From assembly GCA_003427395.1 (NCBI GenBank), contig BFEA01000046.1, positions 1,936,813 through 1,968,382 on the forward strand: a stretch of DNA of 31,570 nt, written 5' to 3'. Positions 1 through 9,090 of this stretch are shown piece by piece. Numbering within the stretch: position 1 is the stretch's first letter; each line of letters starts with the position of its first letter. A program made the translations under genes and the position numbers. Origin of the DNA: Chara braunii (Eukaryota > Streptophyta > Charophyceae > Charales > Characeae). The notes below the pieces were generated by a model, which saw only the letters and a program-made list of their open reading frames with translations, did not search any database and was not told the origin of the DNA.

Positions 1-67
<67 letters not shown>
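1..67. repeat. (GA)n microsatellite
   Basis: Uninterrupted GA dinucleotide run at the window edge, so its true length is unknown. It is followed by a CTAACTAACTACAC-containing stretch that recurs after the second GA run. Confidence 0.97.
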
Positions 68-70
<3 letters not shown>

Positions 71-186
71 AATCTAACTAACTACACCCCTCACCCCACC
101 ATACACGATCAAGTGTAGCATCTGCACCGATCGGTTTCATATCTGATCCGTGGTCCATCGAGACCTTTAAAAGAGGTAGCATGTGT

Positions 187-189
<3 letters not shown>

Positions 190-227
<38 letters not shown>
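190..227. repeat. (GA)n microsatellite, second copy
   Basis: A second GA run. Both runs are followed within a few bases by TCTAACTAACTACAC, so the microsatellite and its flank appear to be duplicated as a unit of about 160-190 bp. Confidence 0.95.
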
Positions 228-230
<3 letters not shown>

Positions 231-2675
231 CACTCTAACTAACTACACGGCCTGGCCCGTCCCCCCCCACACGATCACAGAATTGCGTATCTCCGGACAT
301 CTGAGAAAGAATAATTGTGGTGTGCGGGAGACAGGTATACAACGAGTTTAAATCCAAACAAGCACCTACCCCGCAAACCACAACTGAAAGGAATGGAAAC
401 TGTGATCAGGTCTCTGACAGGACGGAAAAAAAAACATATATTCAAGGCATACAAAGCAGCAGCAGCATTCCATTGGCAGTGTCAACAACACTGCACAGGT
501 GAGCCTTAAAAACTACCCCGGCCCCACCCAAACCCACACACGGGACCAACAAACCCCCACCCACCCTGTAACTCATGTGCCAAATTGAGCCGCTGGGCTC
601 CCGACGTGCCCACAGACAGGTACAAACGGGCAGGCCTTTAAAAGAGGGCTCAACGAGGCCTTGAAAAAGGCACAGGCCGCTTACCTGGTCTTCAAGGAGT
701 GAGGCGTTGTGTGGGATAATCAAGGTCTGATTGAGGGTGACGAGTTACATACCTGGTACATGAAGAGAGGTCGCCGATGGTGTTGACAGTCATGCACATT
801 GGTCTTTGTGAGCCGAAGTGATCCTGTTGCGTGAACCAGCTGTATAGTTGGATAGTATGGTAGAGTAGGCTGGGCGTTGTGCGCCAGACAGAGAGAGCAC
901 CTCTGGATACTGTGTTGGTGTGGCCTACAGGCTTGGACATTGGCTCAATACTTCATTGTATTGCTCTTTATGTATGGTTTTCTCGGTGCATTCGTACTCT
1001 ACTTGGGATACTAGCTCATTTGTGTGATTTCGCAACTTGGTTTTATGTATATCGCTCACACTCATATTCCTTGCACTACAAGTGGGATGTTAAAAAAAAA
1101 GAGGGGGAGGGTGTGCGAGACCTATAGGCTGGTTCTGAACTCAGTGCAGGATCACCAGGAATCTACTTACTATCAAGTGCAATCAGTTCACGCATTGTAA
1201 CAGCTAAGTATATTTGAGGTTCGATCTGTTTGATATCATCAGAGATAAAAGGGGTTATTGATTGGTTGTTGCATCAAAAGTGCTCAGGTGGGGTCGAGTA
1301 AGTTTTCTGTTGTTGCTCCTTTGAGCATTCCTTAAAAGAACTATTGGTCAATGACGGGAGAAACATAAAAGAGAACTGTTCAGCTAATCTTGAAAACGAC
1401 TGCCAATACTACTTGGCATGACTGTGAGTTTTCTCTGAGTTAGCCGGTAATATGCAAGAATTTCCCCTCTGCGAGCTTGCACTGTTTTCTCGGATTGCCG
1501 CATTTCGGAGACGTAAAAATTCCAATGAGAGATTCGCTCTGTGGCCTTCCAAACAGGAGTGTTATGGCAATGCGTTTTCCCTCCTCTGATTGTTGGGTTT
1601 AGTCAAATCGGACCTTGTCTAAGGAAAAGCCTAAACTGACTAGCTCGCTCGTTTTCGAAGTGCCAAACGGGAGGCTGAGGAGACAGTGATTGGAATTGTG
1701 GTGCTCGCATCTGTTCGTTCGCAGAATGCGAGTACCAATGACAACGGTATAATTCTCTTCAAAACGCGGAACGCACGAGCAGTCAGCAGTAAGATCACTG
1801 ATGCGCGCGCTCGTATGAACATGTGATCACTTGGGCTTTCTTATGTACTATGTGAACAAACGAGCGTGCAGTTATGCGGGTCAAAATGTGTCGTTAGGGT
1901 TCAAGTGTGTTTTAACAAATGATTGAACAATGTGGACTTTTGGGTTTGCAGTTTCTCGTAAGAAAGCAACGATAGAACTAGTGAACCATCATGCGGTTGT
2001 CTCCACAAGTCTACAGGTGCATTGTCGGCCAGTAGAGCTATTAACCCTCTTCACCCTCCCTGAGTATTGAGGTCGAGTTGATGAAATGTTGGAGCAAGAA
2101 GAGACAACTGAAAAAGGTAGCTTACCTGATTGTCAAGTTCCTGCTTGATGGAGACTGACACCATCAGCTCTTAGTAGTCTTTGAAAGCTAACTCGAAAAC
2201 CTTCCATGCTTAATCAGTGACGACATTAAAACACACACAGTGCACTATCTGAGAGGAACGGCTAATTACTACGCTTTGGGACGGTGCCTAATTGAGGATT
2301 AACCACCCCTCCTGGAGATTTCACTCAGATAATAGCGACCCAAGTGCTAAAACAGGGAAGATACTATAAGCGTACCTGGATTGTATGAGCCTTTATGTGC
2401 GACTGAAGGCCTGCCATGAGTTTAAGATAACCATCAGCGTCAAGCACAACAGAACTTCGATTCACCTTCCCTGTAAGCTGCAAGCCAGCAAGTCCCAATG
2501 GTAAATGACTAGCCTCGAAAAGGAGAATCATGAGAACCTACTTGTGAATGGAATACTCCTGTGAAGTTCACGTGAGTTCGGTAGTGCTCAAATCATCATC
2601 TCCGGAAGACCTACCAGTATTTGTTGCAGTATGAAGGCACGTGAATTCGCGATTCCGTGACCCAAGAGTGTCAAC
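228..2675. other. unassigned region left of the chromovirus
   Basis: No protein family is recognisable on either strand and every open frame is short. Several minus-strand matches to a plant 5' splice donor are visible (reverse complements of GCTTACCTG near 680 and 2125, ATACCTGG near 750, GTACCTGG near 2373). A multi-exon minus-strand gene or non-coding transcript is therefore possible, but I cannot link exons into a convincing reading frame. No RNA gene was seen. Confidence 0.4.
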
Positions 2676-3579
2676 TGCAATTAGACTCGACTCATTCACT
2701 CTTTGCATGCATGTAAACAGCGATACAGCAAACTGGCGACCTGCGCCCACTCAGTACTCAGAGATATCGCAACCAGATAAGAGTTCTCTTGTAAATGGCT
2801 ATGGCGTCTGCGCGCCCAAACAACTCACTGTTCACACTCTGGATCACCCTGGATGTCCCACGCACATCACTCTGCACACTCACACAGTACACACNCACTG
2901 CACTCTNCANTAAGCTATGGCAGCTATNGCTGCCGCTACCTATNGCTATGGCTACACTGCTTCACTCTCGCCCTCTTCGTCTTCGGGCCTCCAGCAGACC
3001 TCCTTGCACAAGACNCTAAAGCAGCGCTTCCGCATGGCTTCCGCAGGAANGAATGAATGGCTGGGNGCAGCCTCTTGCTTTATACTCCTGTGATGCGTTG
3101 GTCTGCCTTGTATCCCTTGGCCCACGGTGTGCACAGTCCCAGACGGTACTTGCTTGACTGGACCGGACTGGGTGGACTGGGACTGCTGACTGCACGAGGT
3201 GGACTGCCACCACTTGACCACTTGCCTCTGCCTAACGTAGGCTGACTCCGAAAGACCACTTCTAGAACTCTCTGTTTGGCCTTTCGGTACTGTAGCAGCT
3301 ACGACTTTGCCCTTTCACGTAAGTAGCAGCTGCGACCTTGACCCTTCGGACAGTCTACAACTACGACCTCTAGACTGTCTAGACTCCTACCCAACAGGTC
3401 TACAGTTTGAATCTCTTCTACCCCGTAGCCTACGAAATCCTACCTACCACTGGCGGTCCTACAGGTCGCAGGTTCAAATCTACGGGTTGACACCGGTACT
3501 GTACACAGGTAAGATAGGGAACTAGGGATTGAGCCCTGTGATCTGCATCAGCTACTGCGAATTGGTGAATACCATTTCA
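2676..3579 (-). repeat. 3' LTR of the chromovirus
   Basis: Nearly identical to 12934-13838 in the same orientation. On the plus strand it begins TGCAAT and ends ATTTCA, giving the TG...CA ends expected of LTRs. It contains eight isolated N bases (2895-3066), each at a site where the other LTR has a defined base. A TATAAA box on the minus strand lies at 3079-3084. Confidence 0.95.
3079..3084 (-). promoter_or_regulatory. TATA box in 3' LTR
   Basis: TATAAA on the minus strand, about 500 bp into the LTR in transcription order. It is conserved in the 5' LTR and in the LTR-like segment near 28093, together with the downstream CCATTCATTCATTCCTGCG block. In a 3' LTR it would drive transcription outward, towards lower coordinates. 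Confidence 0.65.
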
Positions 3580-3592
3580 CTCCCGCCGGCCT
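3580..3592 (-). other. polypurine tract candidate
   Basis: The minus strand reads GGCCGGCGGGAG directly before the 3' LTR TGAAAT end. This is the position where plus-strand DNA synthesis is primed in LTR elements. It is only moderately pure in purines, so position is the main support. Confidence 0.6.
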
Positions 3593-3617
3593 AAATTCGA
3601 GGTCCTCCGAGAAAATT

Positions 3618-3830
3618 TCAGTCCAAGGCAGGACCTTTACCTCTCTGTTGTCTCTCGTAGGCCCGGACTATATCGGGAGTTGTCTCTAGGAGTTCAGATC
3701 TCGTAAACCAGCGGTCGTCTTCCGGTTCTTGATATCTAAAATGAACCTTGTACTGTTTCTGTGGACAACCTCTACCTCCAGTCCTGAAGACATCTTATGC
3801 CACTATAGTATCGATATCATATCTTCCATC
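3618..3830 (-). pseudogene. chromodomain at the end of Pol
   Basis: After the integrase GPY/F module the minus-strand frame reads GRYDIDTIVA, a stop (3795-3797), then about 55 residues including QYKVHFRYQEPEDDRW, FTRSELLE and DIVRAYE, before a TGA at 3618-3620. This matches the chromodomain layout: a first strand Y-D/E-I/V, a central strand with aromatic residues, then E-x-x-W, and a C-terminal helix. In chromoviruses the module directs integration to marked chromatin. The internal stop separates it from integrase, so this copy could not make the fusion without read-through or repair. Only 38 bp separate its end from the LTR, which fits the family. Confidence 0.8.
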
Positions 3831-4970
3831 CATATCCGGTGGGATCATCGACCTACGGGATTGAAACTGATCACTTGTTTGACATGGTAGTAACTTCGAT
3901 GCATGGAAAACTGGGTAAGTGTGGAGGTGTGCTGGGAGTTCAATGGTGTAGGACGGCCCATCTTCTCCGCCTTTGACTTCCAAGACTGGCCACGGTCCTC
4001 TATAGGTGGGCAATAACTTTTGCGAGATGTTCTCCTCAGGGGCAAACTCTTTAGAACTGACCCAGACTAAGTCGCCTACTTGAAATTGTGAGGGGCGACG
4101 ATGCTTGTTGGCTTGCTCTATTATCTTGTGCTGGGCCTTCCTGAGGTTTTCTACAACAGTAGCTAGTTCTTTTCCATGTTGCACAGCAAACTCCCGGTAC
4201 CGGGCGGCAATCTGTGAATCTGATCCCGGTTGAGTCCTTCAAATGGCCTGCGGGGCCTGAAGGACTTGTGCAGTTCGTTGGGAGTGCGGCAGGTGGACAG
4301 ATGCACGCTGCTATTGTACGCACTAGCTACTTTAGGAAGCATCTCATCCCAGTTAATCTGATCTGGCCTAATGTACATGCGCATAACTTGCTGTAGGATC
4401 TAGTTCATCTGCTCCGTCTGACCGTTAGTCTCAGGATGGCGGCCGGACAACATCAACAACTTAGATCCATACACTCCCATGAGTTCTTGCCAGTTCTGGC
4501 TGGTGAAGCGACTATCTCTATCGCTAACTATTGACAATGGGATTCCATTCTCACTCACCCAACAGTCAAAAACCCTTTGTATGACTAAATCAGTACGTGC
4601 CTTTGAAGGCAAAGGAACAAAAACTGCGTACTTACTAAAACGGTCAACTATGACCATGACTTGGCTCTTGCCATGCCTGCTCTTGACCTGAGTGCCCATG
4701 AAGTCTATGGACACTGAGTCTCCCGGCTGATTCGGAATGGGCAAGGGTCTGAGAAGACCTAACGGGGCACGCGTAGAAGTCTTGTTACGCTGGCAGACTT
4801 TACAACTGCGAACATACTCCACACAATCATTCTTCATTCCTGGCCAGGTATATGCGCGCATCAGATTGGCTCAAGTCTTCTGCCAACCAAAATGACCCTC
4901 TGTATCGTGGCATTCTCCCAAAATCAGACTACGGACCTCTTCGCCACTGGGAATGCACAGGCGGTCAAAT
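3831..4970 (-). pseudogene. Ty3/gypsy integrase
   Basis: Integrase inserts the cDNA into the genome. Visible in order: the zinc-binding HHCC region (HDTEGHFG around 4885-4912, then CKVCQRNK), the catalytic core with D in SIDFMG, D in SDRDSRF and E in NGQTEQMN, then the C-terminal GPY/F module (YRGPWPVLEV and HTYPVFHASKLLP). All three catalytic acidic residues are present. Breaks: a TGA inside the zinc region (4871-4873), a TAG just after the catalytic Glu (4397-4399), a frameshift near 4225, and a frameshift near 4975-4985 at the RNase H-integrase linker. It is clearly homologous to the family but not translatable as one protein. Confidence 0.93.
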
Positions 4971-6480
4971 ACATTAGTTTCTCAAAAAGCAACCCTTCCG
5001 TAGTGCGGTAGTTTGGCTCTGTCTCTGGGGCCTCCTTGACCTTCTTGAGGAGGTCACTATAGATAGGGTCCTGTGCATAGGTTTCTCTAATCTTCTGCTG
5101 CAGGTCCTTCCCTATGTCTAGGTAATGCACTATTGCCCCAAAGTAATCAGCACTCCTACTCAGAGCATCCGCAACTACGTTATACTTTCCCTTGACTGGC
5201 TTGAGCTCGAAGTCGTACCGATCTATCTCTGCGGCCCACCTAGTAAGCTGAGGTGTCATCTTGGCCTGCGTCTTTAACCATCTTAACGTCTCATTGGAAT
5301 AGACTTTAAAGTGCCTCCCAAGCAAGTAGTGCTTCCAATGTTCTAAGGCTTGCCTGAGAGCGTAGAGTTCCCTCTCATAGGTAGTTGTCGCGACCTTCTC
5401 TGAAGGCATCCTAGCGGTCATGAACTCTACGGGTCTATAACCATTGCCATCGTCTTGCTGTAACACGACACCTATGCCGTACTGACTAGCGTCCGTAGTG
5501 ACGACAAAGGGCAAGGACGGATCGGCTACCTTAAGGACCGAGTACTCTATCACTGCCTGCTTTAACTTCTTCATGGCAGACGTGCAGTCCTTGTCCCACT
5601 TCCAGATGGTTTCTTTCCTCAACAATCTGCGAAGGGGTGCATCGATGGTGGAGAAGTTCCTCACAAAGTTCCTGTAGTAGTTAGCTAAGCCCAGGAACGA
5701 GCGCAACTCTGTCAGCGTACGTGGCGTGGGCCAATCTCTAATCGTTGCGATCTTACAATCCTCTGGTTTAACGCTGTCTCCGTCTAAGACGTGGCCTAGG
5801 TATAAAACTTGGGTCTTTGCCCAATCGCACTTCTTTGCATTGATCTTGAAGTTAGCTTCCCTCAGCTTCTCCAAGACCTGCCTGAGATGACCTTGGTGTT
5901 CTTGGAGGGTCTTACTAAACACTAAGATATCGTCTAAGTAGACAATAACAAATCTATCTAACCATGGCCTAAACAAATCGTTCATACAACGCTGGAACGT
6001 AGCTGGCGCATTGGTTAGTCCAAAGGGCATCACTATGAACGCTGTCTTATACTGATCATCAGGATGCACTTCTATCTGATGATATCCGGACTTCAAAATC
6101 TATCTTGGAGAAATACTTCGCCCCCTGCAGTCTATCTAAGGGATCGTCTATTCTGGGCAGTGGCTCAACATTCTTTATTGTAACCGCATTCAGACCCCTA
6201 TAATCTAAACATCCTCAGCTCTCCCTCTTTCTTGGGGACAAAGAGAACAGGCGCTCCAAATGTAGATGAACTTGCCTAATCCAACCCTTCTCAAGGAGCT
6301 CGTCTAGCTGCTTGCGAAGCTCCTCTAACTCCCGCAGGGACATCCTGTACACCGCACCCTTGGGAGTTCTATTGCCAGGCTCTATCTCAATGCAATACTG
6401 GATGGGCCGCGACACTACTCCTGTCGGCGGCTCTGCTAGGTCGCATATCATATCAAGGAATTGAAGCGGCGCGTCGTGCA
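4971..6480 (-). pseudogene. Ty3/gypsy reverse transcriptase and RNase H
   Basis: A 390-codon open stretch (6096-4924) holds RT motifs GYHQIEV, FGLTNAPATFQ and the catalytic YLDD box (about 5929-5940), the SFLGLANYYRNF thumb/connection motif, and RNase H with TTDASQYGIG and YERELYALRQALEHW, ending VVADALSR. Upstream, in other frames, lie the RT N-terminal motifs [27 protein letters not shown] and AKYFSKID, so frameshifts occur near 6096, 6205-6215 and 6285. The RNase H motif normally read as T-D-H is YSNETLRW here, one residue short and without the acidic residue, so RNase H would probably be inactive even if the frames were intact. The coding sequence on the PR side is interrupted by mitochondrial DNA at about 6480. 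Confidence 0.95.
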
Positions 6481-6488
6481 TCACCAGG

Positions 6489-6728
6489 AAATTTCGGAGA
6501 AATGGTAAAATATGGGTGAGAGTTTTTTCAAATATTCCTATTACCAGCAAACCTACAGAAGTAAGAATGGGAAAAGGAAAAGGAAACCCTACAGGTTGGA
6601 TTGCTCGTGTTTCCCAAGGACAAATTATTTTTGAAATGGATGGTGTTAGTTTGTCAAATGCTCAAGCAGCTGCTACTTTAGCTTCACATAAATTGTGTTT
6701 GTCCACCAAGTTTGTTCAATGGTCGTAA
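6489..6728 (+). pseudogene. rpl16: mitochondrial ribosomal protein L16, C-terminal fragment
   Basis: The frame reads KFRRNGKIWVRVF, then SKPTEVRMGKGKGNPTGWIA, FEMDGVSLSNA and ends LCLSTKFVQWS before TAA. These are features of plant mitochondrial RPL16, a large-subunit protein near the peptidyl-transferase centre. Only about the last 80 residues are present and there is no start codon; the 5' end stops at the junction with retrotransposon sequence. The retained frame is intact, suggesting a fairly recent transfer. It is non-functional here because it is truncated and lacks a mitochondrial promoter. Confidence 0.9.
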
Positions 6729-6799
6729 TTAGCTCAGAGTCAATCAATGCAAAACACAAAAACAAATAAACAGTAGTAAAAAAAAAAGGCTCGAAGAGT

Positions 6800-6970
6800 G
6801 TGATTACTGTTGGAACATATTTACAGGTGTCTGATAATTCAGGTGCAAAAATTGTACAGTGTATCAAAATCCTGCATCCTTTCAGAAAACAAAGAGCTAT
6901 TATAGGTGATACTATAATAGTGTTTTTGAAACAAGCACGAATGGGTCGCAACAATCAGATTGTTGTTTAG
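6800..6970 (+). pseudogene. rpl14: mitochondrial ribosomal protein L14, N-terminal fragment
   Basis: The frame reads VITVGTYLQVSDNSGAKIVQ, then CIKILHPFRKQ, IIGDTIIVFLKQARMG and stops at TAG (6968-6970). The VSDNSGAK motif is characteristic of ribosomal protein L14. About 55 residues remain of a usual ~120; the stop coincides with the return to retrotransposon sequence. Its position directly after rpl16 resembles charophyte mitochondrial ribosomal-protein clusters. As I recall, rpl14 is missing from land-plant mitochondria, which makes this fragment useful for guessing the organism. Confidence 0.85.
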
Positions 6971-7095
6971 TCACCTGTCCCCCAATCAATATCAATAGAT
7001 GGGTAATCAACTCCCATATGGTCAGTATCCGCCGATTTGGACCTTACCACTTAGTTTCAATGGCAGGCTTCTCTTCCTTAGGCTCAGTCACTGGC

Positions 7096-7560
7096 CTAAC
7101 ATAGGCTACAAAGACATGGTTCTTTTAGGGGCTCCTTCACGAATCTCGCGAATGCAGGCGCACTAAGGCAGCAATGTGCCAGGGGATTCTCTACTCCTGA
7201 CACATGGAATAGGCGGGCAGTCTTGGCCTCGCCTGAAGAACTAGGGAGCCTACACTCGTGCTCCTTCAAATGGAGCGTGGCCGCGGCTGCCTCTCCCCAA
7301 TCCATCCCCAGAACAATATCAAATGGGAGGCTGTCTTCTACGAGGAGAGTCAGGTAGTGGAAAACTTTCTCCACTTTCCCATCTCTCTCTAGGCGGAAAT
7401 ACGCCTGAACTCCCTCTACATAATCCTCTACAACCATTGTACAGTTGTCAGCGAGGATGCTAACTATGGGGTCTGTTAATTTTTTGACTTTTCTGCAGCA
7501 CTTTCTTACTAATGTAGCTGCGGGTGGCCCCTATTCTACCTCTAAAAATCTCTGCATCTG
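7096..7560 (-). pseudogene. retropepsin (protease), copy adjoining RT
   Basis: The minus-strand frame ends with the second retropepsin motif LPFDIVLGMDW, which follows the flap region in Ty3/gypsy proteases. Upstream, in another frame, RIGATRSYISKKVLQK corresponds to the active-site loop, but the residues that should carry the catalytic D-S/T-G are absent. An 18-bp deletion relative to the second copy (near 9040) lies between two GGCCCCT repeats, a microhomology signature. A second deletion removes about 17 bp after LQK. Gag-Pol processing could not occur with this copy. Confidence 0.85.
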
Positions 7561-8930
7561 GTAATATAGGCTGCCCTTTATTCTCTTTTTTCATCTTGGC
7601 CCGGGCGGGCATCCTCTCCTTCAATTCATCAGCCACGCCTGTGAGGGAGGTGTCTAGAGAGACTCTAACACAAGCAGTCTCTGGACAGCGATCTAGACAC
7701 CGGCCTGCAACCTCTACCATAGGCACATGTGGTGTGGGAGTCTCTTGCCGGCTAGCGCTATGTTCCCCACGTGGCCTAATGGTAGGGGCAGTTGCTACCC
7801 CTACTGGCGGCTGCCTTTTGGCCCTTGAGCAGGCGTTCGGGTCTCTCTATACTTAGGACAGTATTTGATGATATGGCCCGTGTCACCGCAGAAAATGCAC
7901 TGGCCCCGGTCCAATTGCTGTTGCCATAGGCCCTGGTCCAGACCCAAACTTTCCCAAGGCCTACCCTCGGGTAGCCCTGGGTGCCATCCACCTACCCTGT
8001 AGAGAGACCTATTCCTAGGACGGTTTTGCGGGGGACCTTGACCCCTGCCTCCCGCTTGGCAGTGTCCTCCTCTGTCGCCAACCTCCTGATCGCCTTGGAA
8101 CCGGCTCCCAGAGGGCCGGCCCCCTTTGCCCTGGCCTGGTCCTCCTCCTTGCGGCCTCCCTCCAGCCGCGACAGCAGCGTAAGTCCTCCTCAATCCGTTC
8201 GTAGGGGATCTTGTCGACACTACCTTCATCTAAAGTCAGGACGAGGCTATCCTTAGTCTTAACTTGCCCTGAGATAGTGCGACCCTTCCATTGCTTCCCC
8301 CCCTTGTCTAAGTCCCTGTGCTAGAATGTCGAAACTGACACCGACTTCGCCTCGAAGGCCACCACTTCACGGCTAAGAGAATCATATGTGGTGGCAGGGT
8401 CTTCGCTTTTTGCGAAGAAATGCCCTCGAAAGGCTTCGGGCACAGCCTGATAGAAGAGGCTGACCAATTGGGTGTCTGTGACCCCATGGTCAGGTACAAC
8501 CACTAATTCGTCCATTGTGCTCTTTAGGGCCCTCGCGCTCTTCCACTTACGAGAGTGGATGGTTTGGAGTTTGTCTGAGGCTTTGCCACTACGAGCGACA
8601 TCAGCAAATCGCTCGCGTAGCAATTTCATAAACTTAGTGGGGGTGGTGAATGACGAACAGGCAACTGCATCATCATTGCAGTTGGCGGCGCGAACTAGGG
8701 ACCTTGCAAAGCTGGCAGCTTCGTCTCTGAGCGCATGGATCGCAATCAAGACATGCTGATCCGGGGAGACCTGTTGCAGGTGAACATAGGTCCTGACATT
8801 GGCCTCCCAATTGTCAAAAGTTTTCTTCCCTCTTTCCAGTGTAGGAATTAGGGAACTTAACCTTGACTGGCTCCCTACAAGGATGCGGCTCGCCCTCCTT
8901 GGGAGCTGCCACCTTTACGCCTTCAATGTA
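7561..8930 (-). pseudogene. Gag 3' part, duplicated copy (capsid region and zinc knuckle)
   Basis: A tandem duplicate of about 8931-10472. It encodes, in broken frames, the capsid-like region (IAIHALRDEAASFARSL, FMKLLRERFADVARS, KLQTIHSRKWKSARALKS, GHFFAKSEDP) and an intact CCHC zinc knuckle (CIFCGDTGHIIKYC near 7860-7900), then the basic Q/G/R-rich linker. The coiled-coil N-terminus is missing because the duplication starts within gag. A frame change lies around 8230-8320. Normally this part of Gag assembles the particle and binds RNA. Confidence 0.85.
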
Positions 8931-9090
8931 AGCGAGGATACTAACTATGGGGTTTGTTAATTTCTGGACTTTTAAGTCCCAGCTTCAATTTCTGCAGCGC
9001 TTTCTTACTAATATAGCTGCGGGTGGCCCCTGAGTGTACTAGGGCCCCTATTCTACCTCTAAAAATCTCTGCATCTAGTAATATAAGTTG
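8931..9090 (-). pseudogene. retropepsin N-terminal fragment, second copy
   Basis: The reading order continues from the zinc-knuckle linker into EIFRGRIGALVHSGATRSYI, the retropepsin active-site segment. The expected catalytic Asp of the D-S-G triad is His here (HSG). The fragment ends at the duplication junction (about 8931), where the sequence jumps to gag of the other copy. It lacks the flap and the second motif. Confidence 0.8.

Larger units (their letters stand above)
6485..6972 (+). other. mitochondrial DNA insert (NUMT) inside the retrotransposon
   Basis: About 490 bp of AT-rich sequence with the 3' end of mitochondrial-type rpl16 followed, ~70 bp later, by a 5' part of rpl14, both on the plus strand and opposite to the host element. 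Retrotransposon coding sequence is recognisable on both sides (RT N-terminus to the left, retropepsin to the right). This is either nuclear-mitochondrial DNA inserted after the element arrived or an assembly chimera. The RPL16 C-terminus (ending KFVQWS) matches plant mitochondrial rather than chloroplast RPL16. The exact junctions are uncertain by 10-20 bp. Confidence 0.85.

Noticed and set aside
680-2400. Minus-strand multi-exon gene
   Set aside because: Several donor-like sites exist, but I could not find matching acceptors and a consistent frame or any family similarity.
6485-6972. Chloroplast rpl14-rpl16 fragment
   Set aside because: The RPL16 C-terminus (ending KFVQWS) is of mitochondrial type, and the order rpl16 then rpl14 on the same strand with this spacing fits the mitochondrial cluster better.
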